From assembly GCA_963575645.1 (NCBI GenBank), contig OY754475.1:6262001-6326000 (forward strand): a stretch of DNA of 64,000 bases, written 5' to 3'. Both the position numbers and the translations under genes were made by a program. The notes below the pieces were generated by a model. It made no database searches. It saw only the letters and a list, made by a program, of their open reading frames with translations, and was not told the origin of the DNA. Every line of letters begins with the position of its first letter. The stretch's first letter is position 1. This stretch comes from Xanthostigma xanthostigma. Taxonomy: Eukaryota; Arthropoda; Insecta; Raphidioptera; Raphidiidae. This document shows positions 1-10,509 of this stretch, one piece after another.

Positions 1-301
1 TTTTGCATCGAATCTACTAAATTTAACTTTGAAACGTTGGGTGGGACGATTCAAATTATCTCCAGTTTCGATGAATAACAAGAAGGAGAGGCTTTTGAAA
101 TGAAATGTCTCCTTCGATCGTGACATCGATCAGAAATAATTGCGGCTAAATTAAAGTTCGTCATTATATTTAACTCTTTAAATAGGTCCCTATATTCGGA
201 TTGTAATTAAACGGTTTGTTTGCATTTATTTACAGAACAAAAGCTATCAGAAACAAAACCAATCACACTTTACATTTTATTTAACTTAAAAGATTTAAAT
301 A
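1..301. other. AT-rich DNA, nothing recognised
   Basis: No open frame of note, RNA gene or clear repeat boundary was seen. Confidence 0.4.
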
Positions 302-494
302 TTCTTGGTTTCCGGGCTTATACGCCGTGGTCTATTGGTATTACTACTTGACGTGTCATCTACAACTGCGGTAGACATTATCAGAGACGATGTTGTAATG
401 GGCGAAGTTTCCTTCTAGAAGGACACTGCAGTTGTAGACGAAACGTCAGGTAGTAATACCAATGGACCACGGCGTACAAGCCCGGAAACCAAGA
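302..494. repeat. Foldback repeat, P1 family (Penelope-like)
   Basis: Inverted arms at about 302-374 and 424-494 (outer TTCTTGGTTTCCGGGCTT, inner ACTGCNGTAG-type sequence) enclose about 50 bp. The plus-strand arm contains GACGAAACGTC followed by AGGTAGTAATACCAATGG, the same GAAACGTC block seen in the hammerhead-like families here. A diverged relative is at 58387-58640. Assignment to Penelope-like elements is inferred. Confidence 0.6.
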
Positions 495-1543
495 AGATTT
501 GGATCAACACCGGCCGTGAAAGCCTACACACTTGGATTAAACGATTTAGTTATAAAAATAATTTGAAATTATTTCAAGTACAGAGTAGGTATAATAAAAT
601 CTGCTGAACTTGATAATAACGAATGTTTTTGGAAAGGTTACTAGCGCACAGACCGGCACATGCGTTGAGCAGCGACGCATATGCGTTCGTGCTCAATCCA
701 TTCGCGCTCTCTGCATTCGTTGCGAACTATTATCGTCGCGCATGCGTGCGTGCTCAAGTCGCTCCGTCCATTCGTGGTAAAAATGTCTGAAGAGTTGGTT
801 CGACAAAATAAAAAAACTCTTTCCAGAAGAACGAGTCAAATTGAGCGCGAACGCGCGCGTATGTTTGATGTGTGCCAAAAAAAACTGACACCGCTCAATT
901 TATTCGCGAGGGGCCCACGATAACGCTGTCCAGATTTGCTGGCTCACCGCATGCGAAGATAGAAGTAAAACTGATATTAGAATAGTTTTATTCAAAAGGT
1001 GTTCCAATTAAGTAGCTTGAGTGGCTCATAAAGACGGCCCTGTAAAACGGTGTTAAGCTATTCAGCTAATACTTTTAACGCATACTTATAAGATTTCATC
1101 ATCTACGCGTACAGTCTAGTATAAAAGGTAATAGAGAAGCTATATCGAAGATCAAAAAGGTTCAGCGTTCTATTTGTTGGCGCTTTCGAACTAATTCAAC
1201 CAGATTCTTATTGACAATACCCCCGATTGGATTTAAGGTTTGTTTATATCAGACACGTCACCATATGATATCTACAATAATATAATAATAATAATATAAT
1301 AATTTCTTTATTTCTGTAATACTACGTGCGTAGTGTAGAAGACGTCATTTACATAAAGGTATGATACATACAAAAATACAAATTAAGATCTCTTGGTTAA
1401 TTTACACAACAAGAATTCGTCGATACTATAAAAATTATGACATAGCAACACAGCTTTGAGCTCATTTTTGAACCTCCGTAGGCTTAGATTTTTTATTGAG
1501 AATGGTAAGTGATTAAATATTTTTATATAATACATAATATATA
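495..1543. other. Unassigned DNA with a CpG-rich patch and an AAT microsatellite
   Basis: 640-930 is unusually rich in CpG and GCGCATGCGT-like motifs and is open on both strands over about 60-80 codons, but no domain was recognised. 1272-1310 is an ATA/ATAATA microsatellite. Confidence 0.4.
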
Positions 1544-1713
1544 CTAGCGGTCGCGTCTGGTTTCCCCCGGGTGCAAAAGAACGAATGGGGAAGGGAGGGA
1601 CATGAGTATGTACGCACATTCATCTTAGTTTACCGAGAAGAATGTTGTGTCCAAATTGTTTGCAGTTTTCGGCAGTTCCCTGCTTTGTTACTTATTTTAA
1701 ACCTCAGAAAAAA
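1544..1713 (-). mobile_element. Helitron HelA, 3'-terminal fragment
   Basis: Starts at CTAGCGG after an A (minus strand CCGCTAG then T), with the HelA 3'-terminal features: CACCCGGGTG-like palindrome and the ACATTCATCT...AGATGAATGT hairpin, here with one change. It continues into sequence shared with the long HelA copy at 27861 (GTTTTCGGCAG) and then loses similarity, so it is truncated. Confidence 0.7.
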
Positions 1714-1944
1714 ACAAGCTTTTATTAGTTGTTAATAAAAACGAACTATAAAGTTCAAATTAATTTTATTCGGTTTAGAAATAGTCTCAAGTTTTCAAAT
1801 AAAAGCGTGTACATTTTAATAGCAGGAGAGAAAAAAAAGAGGGTGTAACGCGTTTTTATTTGAAAATCTGAGACTATTTCTAATCGGAATAAAATTATTT
1901 TTTGATTTTTAGTTCTTTTTTATTAACAAGTAATAAAAACTTGT
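1714..1944. repeat. Imperfect inverted repeat, ~98-bp arms
   Basis: Arms 1714-1811 and 1845-1944 are complementary with mismatches (for example GAAATAGTCTCA against TGAGACTATTTC) around a loop of about 33 bp. It abuts the HelA fragment and may be internal Helitron sequence or a separate foldback MITE. Confidence 0.7.
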
Positions 1945-2892
1945 ATTGAAAAAAAATTCCAGTTAATTGGGCGACGGGACCATTCCAACTTCAAAAATGT
2001 CGACATTTGATTATAATAAAGAAAATAAAATTTCTGATATCGCGTGAGGTGACGCGGGTAATGGCTAGTAGTCAATATGATATTTGCTATTCATTGCCAT
2101 GGTTACCTACATAATATGTTCGACGTCATGTAAAAATATGAGAAAAAACAACGTTATAGCATGCACCGATTTTCCCCAAAAACAATAGGGCTCTTCATAT
2201 TTGCATACCAAACATCCTCCCAAAATTTGGTTTCAATCCGCTCATCCGTTTGACCTGTAACAGACTAACAGACGCACTGAGTTTTAATTTTAATTAACGA
2301 AACTGATCGGAACGCTGGCGTCGCTCTATCGTAAATGTACCCGTATTAAGCATACGAAATTGAGGAAGGATTTGCGTACTGACTCTCCAATGTCACTGTT
2401 GATTGAATATTCAAGTTCTTTGAAATATTAGAAAAGCGCTGTGCTCTACATCTTTACAAAATAATTAACGATAATACAGTTTCAAAAGACGGATCATCGT
2501 ATACACGTCAAACGTTTGTAGCAAACAGAGATTTCGACTTGTGATATAATAAATCTTAGCGCTCAGAGTGCGTCTGCCAAGTTCTTGCAAAGCAATATAT
2601 TCACACGAACTGTTACGAGTTCTTTTTGACCCAAAAAGAAGTGGTGTTCCAAATTTCTGGGTGGAATAGTTTCCAAGATACGAGTGTTCAAAAATCACGT
2701 TTTAGGACATTCGCCCGAATGCATCAACCGGTCGTCCGAAGACTACACGCATCTAGAGCTGTGTTGTATAACCTTGATCTATATAAATAGTCTGGATAAT
2801 ATTTAAGTGGAATAAGAAAAATATATATCGTCACAAAAAGTATTGAAATCCCACTTAAAAGATAAATGTGAAAAAAGGGTTAGGTTCGATAT
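1945..2892. other. Unassigned DNA; dispersed-repeat tail near 2180-2290
   Basis: The text around 2215-2280 (TTTCAATCCGCTCATCCGTT and TAACAGACTAACAGACGC) resembles the subterminal part of common insect dispersed repeats. Nothing else was recognised. Confidence 0.35.
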
Positions 2893-3053
2893 AAAGAACA
2901 AGTGGCCTTGCCGAAAAAAGGAGTGAGGTCTAAGTACGCGCCAAGTTTCTGCTTGGCATGTTTTGTATTATAAATAAATGACTCACGTATGCAATCAACT
3001 TCTTAGATCTCAATTTTTTTTTTCGGCAAAGCCGGCTAACCTACATGTTCTTT
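2893..3053. mobile_element. Small MITE-like element with imperfect terminal inverted repeats
   Basis: Ends AAAGAACA and TGTTCTTT, extending inward to CCTTGCCGAAAAAA on the left and TTTTTTCGGCAAAG on the right; length 161 bp. A small CCAAGTTTCTGCTTGG hairpin lies inside. Superfamily unknown. Confidence 0.55.
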
Positions 3054-3299
3054 GTATTAAACTTGGTCCTTTTTTGCACACTTACGTTTTTAGTGATTAT
3101 ATCTATACATTCTGTGGCCGTCAAAGCGCTAAGAAATGAGTTTACCGTCTGGTTTCAACTTTAAAATTATTTACATTATGCATATAGGTTATATGTTTGC
3201 TGTGTGAAAATATTATTTCAGTTTTGAGCTCGTTATATTGTTGATTTTTTCCCTCGAATTTTTGTCCCTCGTTTTGTAGAATCGTAATAATTAGAGACA

Positions 3300-3710
3300 A
3301 ACACAACTTTTCTAAAATTTTATATAATTTTTTTTGGGCCTTAAAATACCGAAAAAGTTCTCAGAATCGTTTCAAAGTTGAAATTTAATCCTTTAGTAAT
3401 TAATTATTAAAATGCGCTGTTAAAATTTTAATAAAATCGACCCGACAGGACCGTACTTACAAATTTTATGAAAACACTAGTTTACTGATATGGATTTACA
3501 TACTTGAAGGGTGTGTATAATTTGGCACAGATGTTGAATTGATATGTAGTATTGAAATTAAGTAAAAAAATGTTGTTTTATGGGGTGTATTAAGGTGTAT
3601 TTTTGTCCAAAAACAAAGTTAAGTTCATACAATAGTGAATAGAACCACACTGCCTATAAAAGCTAATACGCTATATTGTCGGCAGGGTTTGGCACTGCGA
3701 CCCGAGTTTT
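3300..3710. repeat. Diverged dispersed repeat, copy 1 (partner at 42380-42690)
   Basis: Shares order and short blocks with the partner: TTCTCAGAATCGTTT, CGACAGGACCG, CACACTGCCT and ATTGTCGGCAGGGTTTGGCA. No coding capacity; family not identified. Confidence 0.6.
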
Positions 3711-4250
3711 TTTTTTAAACTTATTCTGGGAACCAATGCATTTTTCACAGCATTTTTTAATTAATTTGTCAAATAGCGTCGACTAACAGCAATTTTCAGT
3801 TGTTTTATACTTGTTTCTCTTGTTTTTTTTTTTTCAACACACCGTTTGCCGAGTAATTAACAATTTTGTTTTGCTGTTTTATGAACGCGTTTTAACATCG
3901 TTCAGTTTTTTTTTTTCATATTTAGGTACTTGCATAAAGTAAACTAGATATACATATGACAGATTGTTTTGTCTACTATTTTTTTGTCTATAAATCAAAA
4001 ACTAATTTTGCACTGTCACGATTTAATTTAAATAAATTAGAAAATGGCGCTTCAAAAATGGGGTTTCAGAACAACTTTGGAATTGAAAAAAGCCGATCGT
4101 GTACCTCCTCTATTGCACACCCCCAGTTCTCATGTGTTAATCTGAGAAAAGTTTCAATTGAATTTGCAAATTAATTTTTTAGCTCTTTAAAACGACGCCC
4201 GAATAGCTAAGCGCGTTTCCATGCTACATTAATTAAACTCTACACAAAGC
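3711..4250. other. Unassigned AT-rich DNA with poly-T runs
   Basis: Contains T-runs and one 72-codon open frame without recognisable features. Confidence 0.4.
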
Positions 4251-4257
4251 TAATTCG

Positions 4258-4330
4258 TGACTATCACGCGCATGCGCCTACACTCGTGCGATGACGTCAC
4301 AGGCGAAACAAATCGCTCGCGACGAACTCG
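4258..4330. promoter_or_regulatory. CpG island-like patch with NRF1-type and CRE motifs
   Basis: A GCGCATGCGC palindrome near 4268 is followed about 20 bp later by GATGACGTCAC (full CRE core TGACGTCA) and then CGCTCGCGACG. The density of factor-binding palindromes is unusual for the surrounding AT-rich DNA. No adjacent gene was found, so regulatory function is speculative. Confidence 0.25.
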
Positions 4331-4973
4331 TAAAGACATCCGTTGTGGGTACATCTGTTAACACAGTATTAGTCTCGTAGTTAAAAACGATTGAAATATA
4401 AGGGTAATAGAGACGCTTTCACGTCATGAAGAGCGGTTGTATATCGAGATATATGGCGTTTCGATGGTTATTCCATTATTAGAAACCCAATTCCCGGATT
4501 TTAATCCGAGTATTGATTTTTATATGTGCTATTAAAAAAATAATAAATTAAACGGCATTTAAATATTATGAACTTTTCAGAACTGAAAAAATTGAAAGGT
4601 AATAAAACTGTAAAGAAATATTATTTTCAGTGATTAATAAAGGTTATGGAGATATCTTGAGAATCATATTAAATATGTTTAACAGAAAAAAAACCGTCAA
4701 CTCAGAAATGTTCACTCTATAAAACATGATTATTCGACCGTCGTATTGCTATAAAGATTCAATATATTAGACTGTGATTTCAAGTGTACAAATGATTTTT
4801 AACTTCCGAAGGTTTGGCGATTTTTTTTCAAAGATACGGTTTCACTTTTTACTTCAACCAATATTTTAGTCGAGTCGCGAGTAATTTAGCAAAAAGTGTT
4901 CAGATTTGTGTATTGCAAGATAAACAGATTGCAACCGCAACAAAGTTCACAAATTAATAAAGCTTTTTGCAAT
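4331..4973. other. AT-rich DNA, nothing recognised
   Basis: No supported gene or repeat boundary. Confidence 0.4.
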
Positions 4974-5056
4974 AATAATTTTAGAATGACTGTAAATGTT
5001 CATGGGTATTTGGATTGACAAAACAGTTATTATTTAAACAATTCTTTAATATCATC

Positions 5057-5094
5057 GTACGACGTTTCGTCTCTCTCGAGACTTCTTCAGGTAC
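5057..5094 (-). ncRNA. Hammerhead-ribozyme-like motif, left arm
   Basis: Mirror image of the plus-strand copy at 5480-5517: stem-I GTAC, core CTGAAGA, stem II GTCTC/GAGAC with a GAGA loop, GAAACGTC, stem-I GTAC. Activity is not tested. Confidence 0.65.
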
Positions 5095-5479
5095 TGTAAC
5101 AAGAATACAAAAAACAATAGATAAATATTATTTTACAAGTACAAAAGTCATGAAAATATAACTAACTCATTAATTTCCAATATAATATCCACAATACAAG
5201 TAAAATACAAAAGTTTTATCATTAACAAAGCAAAAAACTTATGTTACATTAATTCAGATTATAAATAAATTCAATCTTGCAAAAATTGTAAAAACAGAAA
5301 CAATATTTACTTAGTAACAAAATGACACTGTAGCTAAAAAATAAATATTTACCTCGATTTCGAATTATTTCGAGTCAATACTAAAACTAAAATTCACAAG
5401 ATTTGAAAAATCAAATCTTGTGAATTATTATTATTATTATTAATAATATTTATCTATTGTTTTTTGTATTCTTGTTACA

Positions 5480-5517
5480 GTACCTGAAGAAGTCTCGAGA
5501 GAGACGAAACGTCGTAC
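5480..5517 (+). ncRNA. Hammerhead-ribozyme-like motif, right arm
   Basis: GTAC (5480-5483) is followed by CTGAAGA (5484-5490), a perfect stem II GTCTC-GAGA-GAGAC, GAAACGTC, and GTAC (5514-5517), which pairs with the first GTAC as stem I. Predicted cleavage is after the C of ACGTC (5513). Stem III would be the self-complementary ACGT, too short to fold alone, so a dimeric arrangement is implied. Confidence 0.65.
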
Positions 5518-5631
5518 GATGATATTAAAGAATTGTTTAAATAATAACTGTTTTGTCAATCCAAATACCCATGAACATTTACAGTCATTCAATAACATGG
5601 ATATGAATAGAATAAACCAATAATTTTAGAA

Positions 5632-6294
5632 ATCGTGAATTCGATTTTCTGCTTTATTTAAAGACATTCTTCCCTCCTATGCTCGAAAGTAAAATGCCAG
5701 TCGAATACTAAAAGTACTCGACTTAAGAGTATTTCGAGAAGACTTTTATTCAGTGAAATATTGTTTAATGATTTTATTACGCAGTAAGATCTGTCCCCGC
5801 AAATAAAAATAAATAATTTAATTGGTTAAATATTCTTTTGTAGAGTGGGTTAAGAATTATGAACCGGCGCTGGTATAGTATAACGCATAAAAGGTCACAG
5901 TCTAATGTTTCGTTAATACCCGTCGTCGTAGTACTTTCAATATGACGATAGCACAAGCCTGTAAAAAATTCTCCCACAGGCTGCGAGATGGGTTTATGTT
6001 TTTAACGAGAATTGAACTGTCACTGCAGTGGCGTAGTCTAAAAACAATTGACAGTGTGCTTTTTCAATTTTTCTTATGCGACTCCGCACGAGTTTAACGG
6101 TTTGCGCAAAGCGCTTTGTATAACGCGTTAGTTATTTGTTTAAAGCACGTTCGATCAACTGGCCGGTTAGTTCAAAAGCTATCCAACATTTTTGAGCTGG
6201 TATATTTAAAATTTGTGTAACACTTATTTTGTAATATCTGAACATAAAATCGAAAGCCTGGCTAAATAAAATTTCACAAAGTTAAAAATTCAAG
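5632..6294. other. Unassigned DNA
   Basis: No RNA gene, repeat boundary or convincing coding block found. A 66-codon minus-strand open frame has no features. Confidence 0.4.
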
Positions 6295-6910
6295 ACTTGG
6301 CTAGGCCTGAGTATTTCCTGTGGGTGCCAGGGCACTCTGGAATCGATGTCAACGAAAAAGCTGATGAACTGGCGAGGAAAGAATTTTTCAACTCCATACA
6401 TTGGCCCAGAACCTGCCCTGGGAGTGTTCAAAAGCACACTACGGGGCCAAATAAGGGAACGGATAAAAAATCAGCAGAAGACGTACTGGAATCAAATTTC
6501 CGGGCAGCAACGTGGCAAGACTTTTATTAAAGGGCCATCCCGGAAGAAGAATGAAGAACTACCACAAATCAGTAGGAACAATCTTCGTCTCGCGGTAGGC
6601 CTCCTGACGGGACATTGTGCCCTGAAAGGACACCTCCAAAGAATCGGACTGTTTAACGCGGACTTAAAGTGCAGCCAGTGCAATAAGGAGACGGAAACAG
6701 CCTATCATATTCTGTGTGAATGCGAGGGTTTGGATCGTAGAAGACAATGTAGAATGAGTCCAGAAGACTATATCAATCACCCAGTCCACGGACTGCACAA
6801 GCTAGTGCCAGGAACGAGAATACTGGACCGAGTGACTGAAGAGATTGGGAGATAGCACAATAAGCCCAAGAAGCTGCGGTGTTCCCGGTGATAAGCCAAC
6901 TCCCGTTAAA
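6295..6910 (+). pseudogene. 5'-truncated non-LTR retrotransposon: RNase H C-terminus and zinc-knuckle tail
   Basis: The first frame reads FLWVPGHSGIDVNEKADELA, the conserved C-terminal RNase H motif (catalytic His and the Asp of NEKAD). The match then shifts frame between about 6383 and 6400 and continues in the +1 frame to a stop at 6855. That part includes GLLTGHCALKGHL and a CX2CX8HX2C finger (CSQCNKETETAYHILC), typical of the region after RNase H in I/R1/LOA-like elements. A 3' UTR of about 55 bp ends near an A-rich stretch (6905-6920). The reverse transcriptase is absent. Dead copy. Confidence 0.85.
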
Positions 6911-7369
6911 TTAAATAAAAAAGGTTTCATTATCCTTTAGTAAGTACTTCGATTTTGTGTTCAGACATTACAAAAGAAGTGTTAAATATCTACCCAAAAA
7001 TGTTTAATAGCTCTCCTACCAGATTGGAGCAACGAAGGTCGTAGTTTCGATCCCACATGGGTCTAAAAATAGTTGTGTGTTTTTAACAGTTGACCCACTG
7101 GCTATTCGATTTGCATAAATCGAATCGGTAAATTCGATTCCGTTATCGTTACGCTATGGTAACCGTTTTGGTACAGCATTAACAACACTTTGTATTGTGT
7201 AACAATCGTCAGCACACAAAGGAACTGTATCCTAATCAAAGCATCTCATTTCTGCAAGAATGAACTCTAATTACTATTCTGTTGTCAATAATCAGGTTTC
7301 ACAGTATCGCGGTATTGCATTGTTTACTTAATCGCACGCGAGGGTTGAACATAACCTCTTAAATCTTGA
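6911..7369. other. Unassigned DNA between two mobile elements
   Basis: Nothing recognised. Confidence 0.4.
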
Positions 7370-7964
7370 CTAGCGTGACCTGTGCGAATTATTCGCACTA
7401 AATAAGTATATTAATTATCATTTTATAAAATTATTTTTTAAATATGATTGCAGGTATTCAATTCGTTTCTAATTTTGCGCACTGCTTATAACGTTCTTCT
7501 TTTTGTTGTATTACAATATGAAGTTCAGATGACAGATCGAAGAAATATTTTACTAAAATTGTCATATAAAGGCGCAAGTAGCAAAAGCGTTGAGCTAAGC
7601 CGTCAGATGGAATCATGCAGCATTGCTGTGACGTTGTTCAGCGTTGCTCGCTGTTTCAAAATTATAGCCGTCAGATGGCAGTATGCAGTATTGTGTCTGT
7701 TGTATTACAATATGAAGGTCGGATGACAGATCGAAGTGTTGACGTTGTTTCAAAATTAAAACCGTCAGATGGCAGACGTTGTTCAGCGTTGCTGTATTTT
7801 AATTAATTTACAAAAACAAAAGCAATAATACATTTTTTAGTTGTCGATGTCAGTAGAGCAAGCAATTTTCTGTAAAATGATATATAATTTATGTGGAGAA
7901 ATTGTGAGGTTTCTTCTAAAAAGGGAGGCAAACATCTTTAACCTTAGCGTATTAATATATATGA
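7370..7964 (-). mobile_element. Non-autonomous Helitron HelB, copy 1
   Basis: Minus-strand element of 595 bp: 5' TC after A, 3' CTAG before T, and a 3' hairpin GTGCGAATAATTCGCAC eight or so bases before CTAG. The interior has three repeats of GCCGTCAGATGG with intervening CAGCGTTGCT sequence. Related copies are at 10510-11065 (opposite strand) and 57128-57717. Open frames inside are repeat shadows. Confidence 0.85.
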
Positions 7965-7989
7965 TATTTCTGTTCTCACCGTGCCGTAC

Positions 7990-8235
7990 GGCTTTTTGAT
8001 GCACACAATACAAGTTTCGCTGCTAGATTTGATTGATTTCGTAGTGGCTTTTATGTGTTTGCTTCACACGATGCATGTATTGAAACTGGCTTTGTAGATG
8101 GGTTTGGTGCGCGCGAAAGTGAACGTTTATTGCCTCTGAACATAACATACACTATGACGTCATGTTTGTTCGTTGCCCACGTGACAAGATACTGTTTCTT
8201 GATTGGTTCTTGCTCAAAAGACGCAGACAAACAAG
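7990..8235 (+). mobile_element. M1 MITE (CRE-bearing), partial copy
   Basis: Shares CTTCACACGATGC, GGCTTTGTAGATGGGTTT, TATGACGTCATG and GATTGGTTCTTGCTC with M1 copies at 17273, 18260, 19148 and 43178. Both termini are degraded. Confidence 0.65.
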
Positions 8236-8466
8236 CACAATTTAGTTATTGTGTCGTTGCCTTTAAAACCGTTTGACCTTGAAAAACGAAACTTTGCAGA
8301 TTTGGAGTTTTCACGATTACAACTAAATGAGACTAGATTTAATTGAAATCGGTTTAACGGTCTCTGAGATAAGCAACTCGGAAACTCGTGTATAATAGCT
8401 CTCTGAAGACATTTCTTTATTATTGTGAAAAAAAACTAATAATTTAGAGTGATGATGATCCTGTTT

Positions 8467-8712
8467 AAATGTTGTAAGATTAAAGGATGAATCCTGGTGG
8501 CATAGGATCGATGAACTAAGCAAATACTGAAGGTTTATTTATTGCATTTTATTGTCTGACGGAAGGTTTATTTATTGCACTTTATTGTCTCCGAAAATGG
8601 CATAAAGTTTGCCGAAACGTCAGACAATAAAATGCAATAAACAAACCTTCAGTATTTGCTTAGTTCATCGATCCTATGCCACCAGGATTCATCCTTTAAT
8701 CTTACAACATTT
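8467..8712. mobile_element. Penelope-like foldback, P2 family
   Basis: Inverted arms 8467-8561 and 8618-8712 (95 bp, near identical). The left arm stops exactly at the complement of CGTC, which is the predicted ribozyme cleavage point in the right half. Between the arms is one further partial repeat leading into a hammerhead-like motif. A truncated relative lies at 56115-56220. Confidence 0.7.
8577..8635 (+). ncRNA. Hammerhead-like motif with long stem I (degenerate core)
   Basis: GCACTTTATTGTCT before the core can pair with AGACAATAAAATGC after the cleavage site (13 of 14 pairs). Stem II is GGCA/TGCC and the 3' core is GAAACGTC. The 5' core reads CCGAAAA instead of CTGAAGA, so this copy may be inactive. 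Confidence 0.5.
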
Positions 8713-9090
8713 CTTTTTATTTCCAGGGTGTAGACTGTAATATAATAAACATCCTAGCAAATCTCACGATTTTCCGACCCTGTCAACGTACGTATTCTGC
8801 CTTGTCGAAAAGGAAAGTAAAATACATATAAAATATTTAGTTATGAAAATTGGGATTTAATATTTAATTATGTTATTACTATCTCATTTTTCACAACATT
8901 CTCGAATCGCTGGCTCTATTTCTCCTAGGAATAAGTAGCGTGGGGTTTATACATATAACACTCGGTTTCACTCTATGTAGAATTTGGTATAACCAAACCT
9001 TAGACTACAGAAACGGTAGACTCGAAATTTACAAGCATAGTAAATTTGCGTTGACTTTGAGTATCAAATATATTTTCAATTTATAAATAA
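8713..9090. other. Unassigned DNA
   Basis: Nothing recognised. Confidence 0.4.
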
Positions 9091-9699
9091 CTAGCGGTCC
9101 CGTCCGGTTTCACCCGGGTGTAAAAGAACGAATGGAAGGGAGGAACATGAGTACACACATTCATCTTAGTTTACCGAGATGAATGTCGTGTCCAAATTTC
9201 ATGATGATCGGAGTTACCGTTCAAAAGTTTTTGTCGATTAAAAGCAGTACTTATTTATACTTTTTTTAACTAATATTTTTTTTTAATTAATTAAATAAAA
9301 CTAAAATAAATTTAAATGTAAGCCTTAGAAGAAAGCAATGCAGAAAATTAAAAAAAAATGTATTCGCCTAACGTAGGGCTCGAACCCACGACCTTGATAT
9401 TGACAGTCGTGTGCTCTACCGATTGAGCTAGCTGGCGTTGTATTCTGACAACGCTAATTTGAGTATATTTAGTTAGTGCATTTCACCTGAATAGAAGCTT
9501 ATTTTTAAGATACATTTTGCAACATTTTTCATTAATGTTCCGCTCCTAATGGTCGTAGCCTGATTTTATATAGGCTATATCCTCCCTCGATAAATGGGCT
9601 ATCCAACAAAAATTTTTTTTTCAATTTGAACCAGTAGTTCCTGAGATTAGCGCGTTCAAACAAACAAACAAACTCTTTAGCTTTATATATTAGTATAGA
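9091..9699 (-). mobile_element. Non-autonomous Helitron HelA, long form carrying a tRNA-like sequence
   Basis: Minus strand: A|TCTATACTAATATATAAAG at the 5' end (9699) and GGGACCGCTAG|T at the 3' end (9091), 609 bp. The 3' end has the CACCCGGGTG palindrome and the ACATTCATCT...AGATGAATGT hairpin. The middle holds a tRNA-like sequence in the same orientation. Short HelA copies elsewhere lack this centre. Confidence 0.85.
9365..9437 (-). pseudogene. tRNA-like sequence inside Helitron HelA
   Basis: Has Pol III-type A box (TAGCTCAATCGG) and B box (GGTTCGAGCCC) and an acceptor-like GCC...GGC, resembling tRNA-Lys. The anticodon-loop position reads CTGTCAA (GTC) and the anticodon stem does not pair, so it is not a functional tRNA. 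Confidence 0.6.
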
Positions 9700-10509
9700 T
9701 ATAGATAAATTGATTAATTGGTACTAGACCCAAATAACCGTTGCTATTGACGACTTTAAAAATATTTCTTAAAATATGTATACGAATGGGTGACTATTGC
9801 AATGTGTTTTACTATGATTGGCTAAGAGAAAATGGCAGTTGAAAATGTTTTGAATCCTATTGGTCATCGTGGGTGTGAGCAAACAAGGTTTAAATTAGGG
9901 CGGATGAAACAGTTATAAGCTAGGAACGTTTTTGAATACGTATTTGATGCAATAAAAAGTCAAAAACGCTGGGTTTCTCTTCCAATTTGAGGTTGAACGT
10001 TCAATCTTTGAATAATTTAATATAAAACTGATCGAGCGTGTTTTGTTCAACCTTGTATTTATAAACAATCGCATTGGTTCAACCGTGCCATTAATTCACA
10101 GTGCTTTCGATGTGTATTTGTTTGTATGTTATCATTTGACAACATTCCGTGTACCGACATCATCGCGTTGTTAAACGAAATCCCTCAAAATAGCGCAGGA
10201 GAGCCGTCGCGCGACAACAGCCGCGCGCGCTATTAATTAATTTTCGAATTGGAAAATTTCAAACGTTAATTGAAAATTATTTCAGCACACAACAATTCTT
10301 CTGTTTGTTCAGCATTTCCTATAAACGGCGAGGATTGTCAGGTAAAATTTAAAAATTTCTTAATTTCACATTGTTTCCATTGCTCCTCTTTAACAAGGCT
10401 CCAGTTCCCAAACTCTGAAGTTTTAAGAGTATCAAAATTTTTTTAATTTCATTTTATAAAAGAATTCTAAAAATGGCAAAAATCCTTTTTTGTTTGTGTG
10501 TTATTAAAA
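9700..10509. other. Unassigned DNA with a GC-rich patch near 10185-10230
   Basis: The GC-rich patch (GCCGTCGCGCGACAACAGCC and CGCGCGCG) has small palindromes; no gene found. Confidence 0.4.

Larger units (their letters stand above)
4987..5618. mobile_element. Penelope-like foldback insert with 13-bp target duplication
   Basis: Flanked by AATAATTTTAGAA at 4974-4986 and 5619-5631. Virtually perfect inverted arms at 4984-5132 and 5442-5590 (149 bp each) surround about 309 bp of AT-rich DNA, which holds a separate 16-bp-stem hairpin at 5391-5426. Each arm carries a complete hammerhead-ribozyme-like motif, in opposite orientations. No coding sequence remains. Ribozyme motif, variable-length target duplication and inverted terminal arms together suggest a non-autonomous Penelope-like element. 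Confidence 0.75.
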
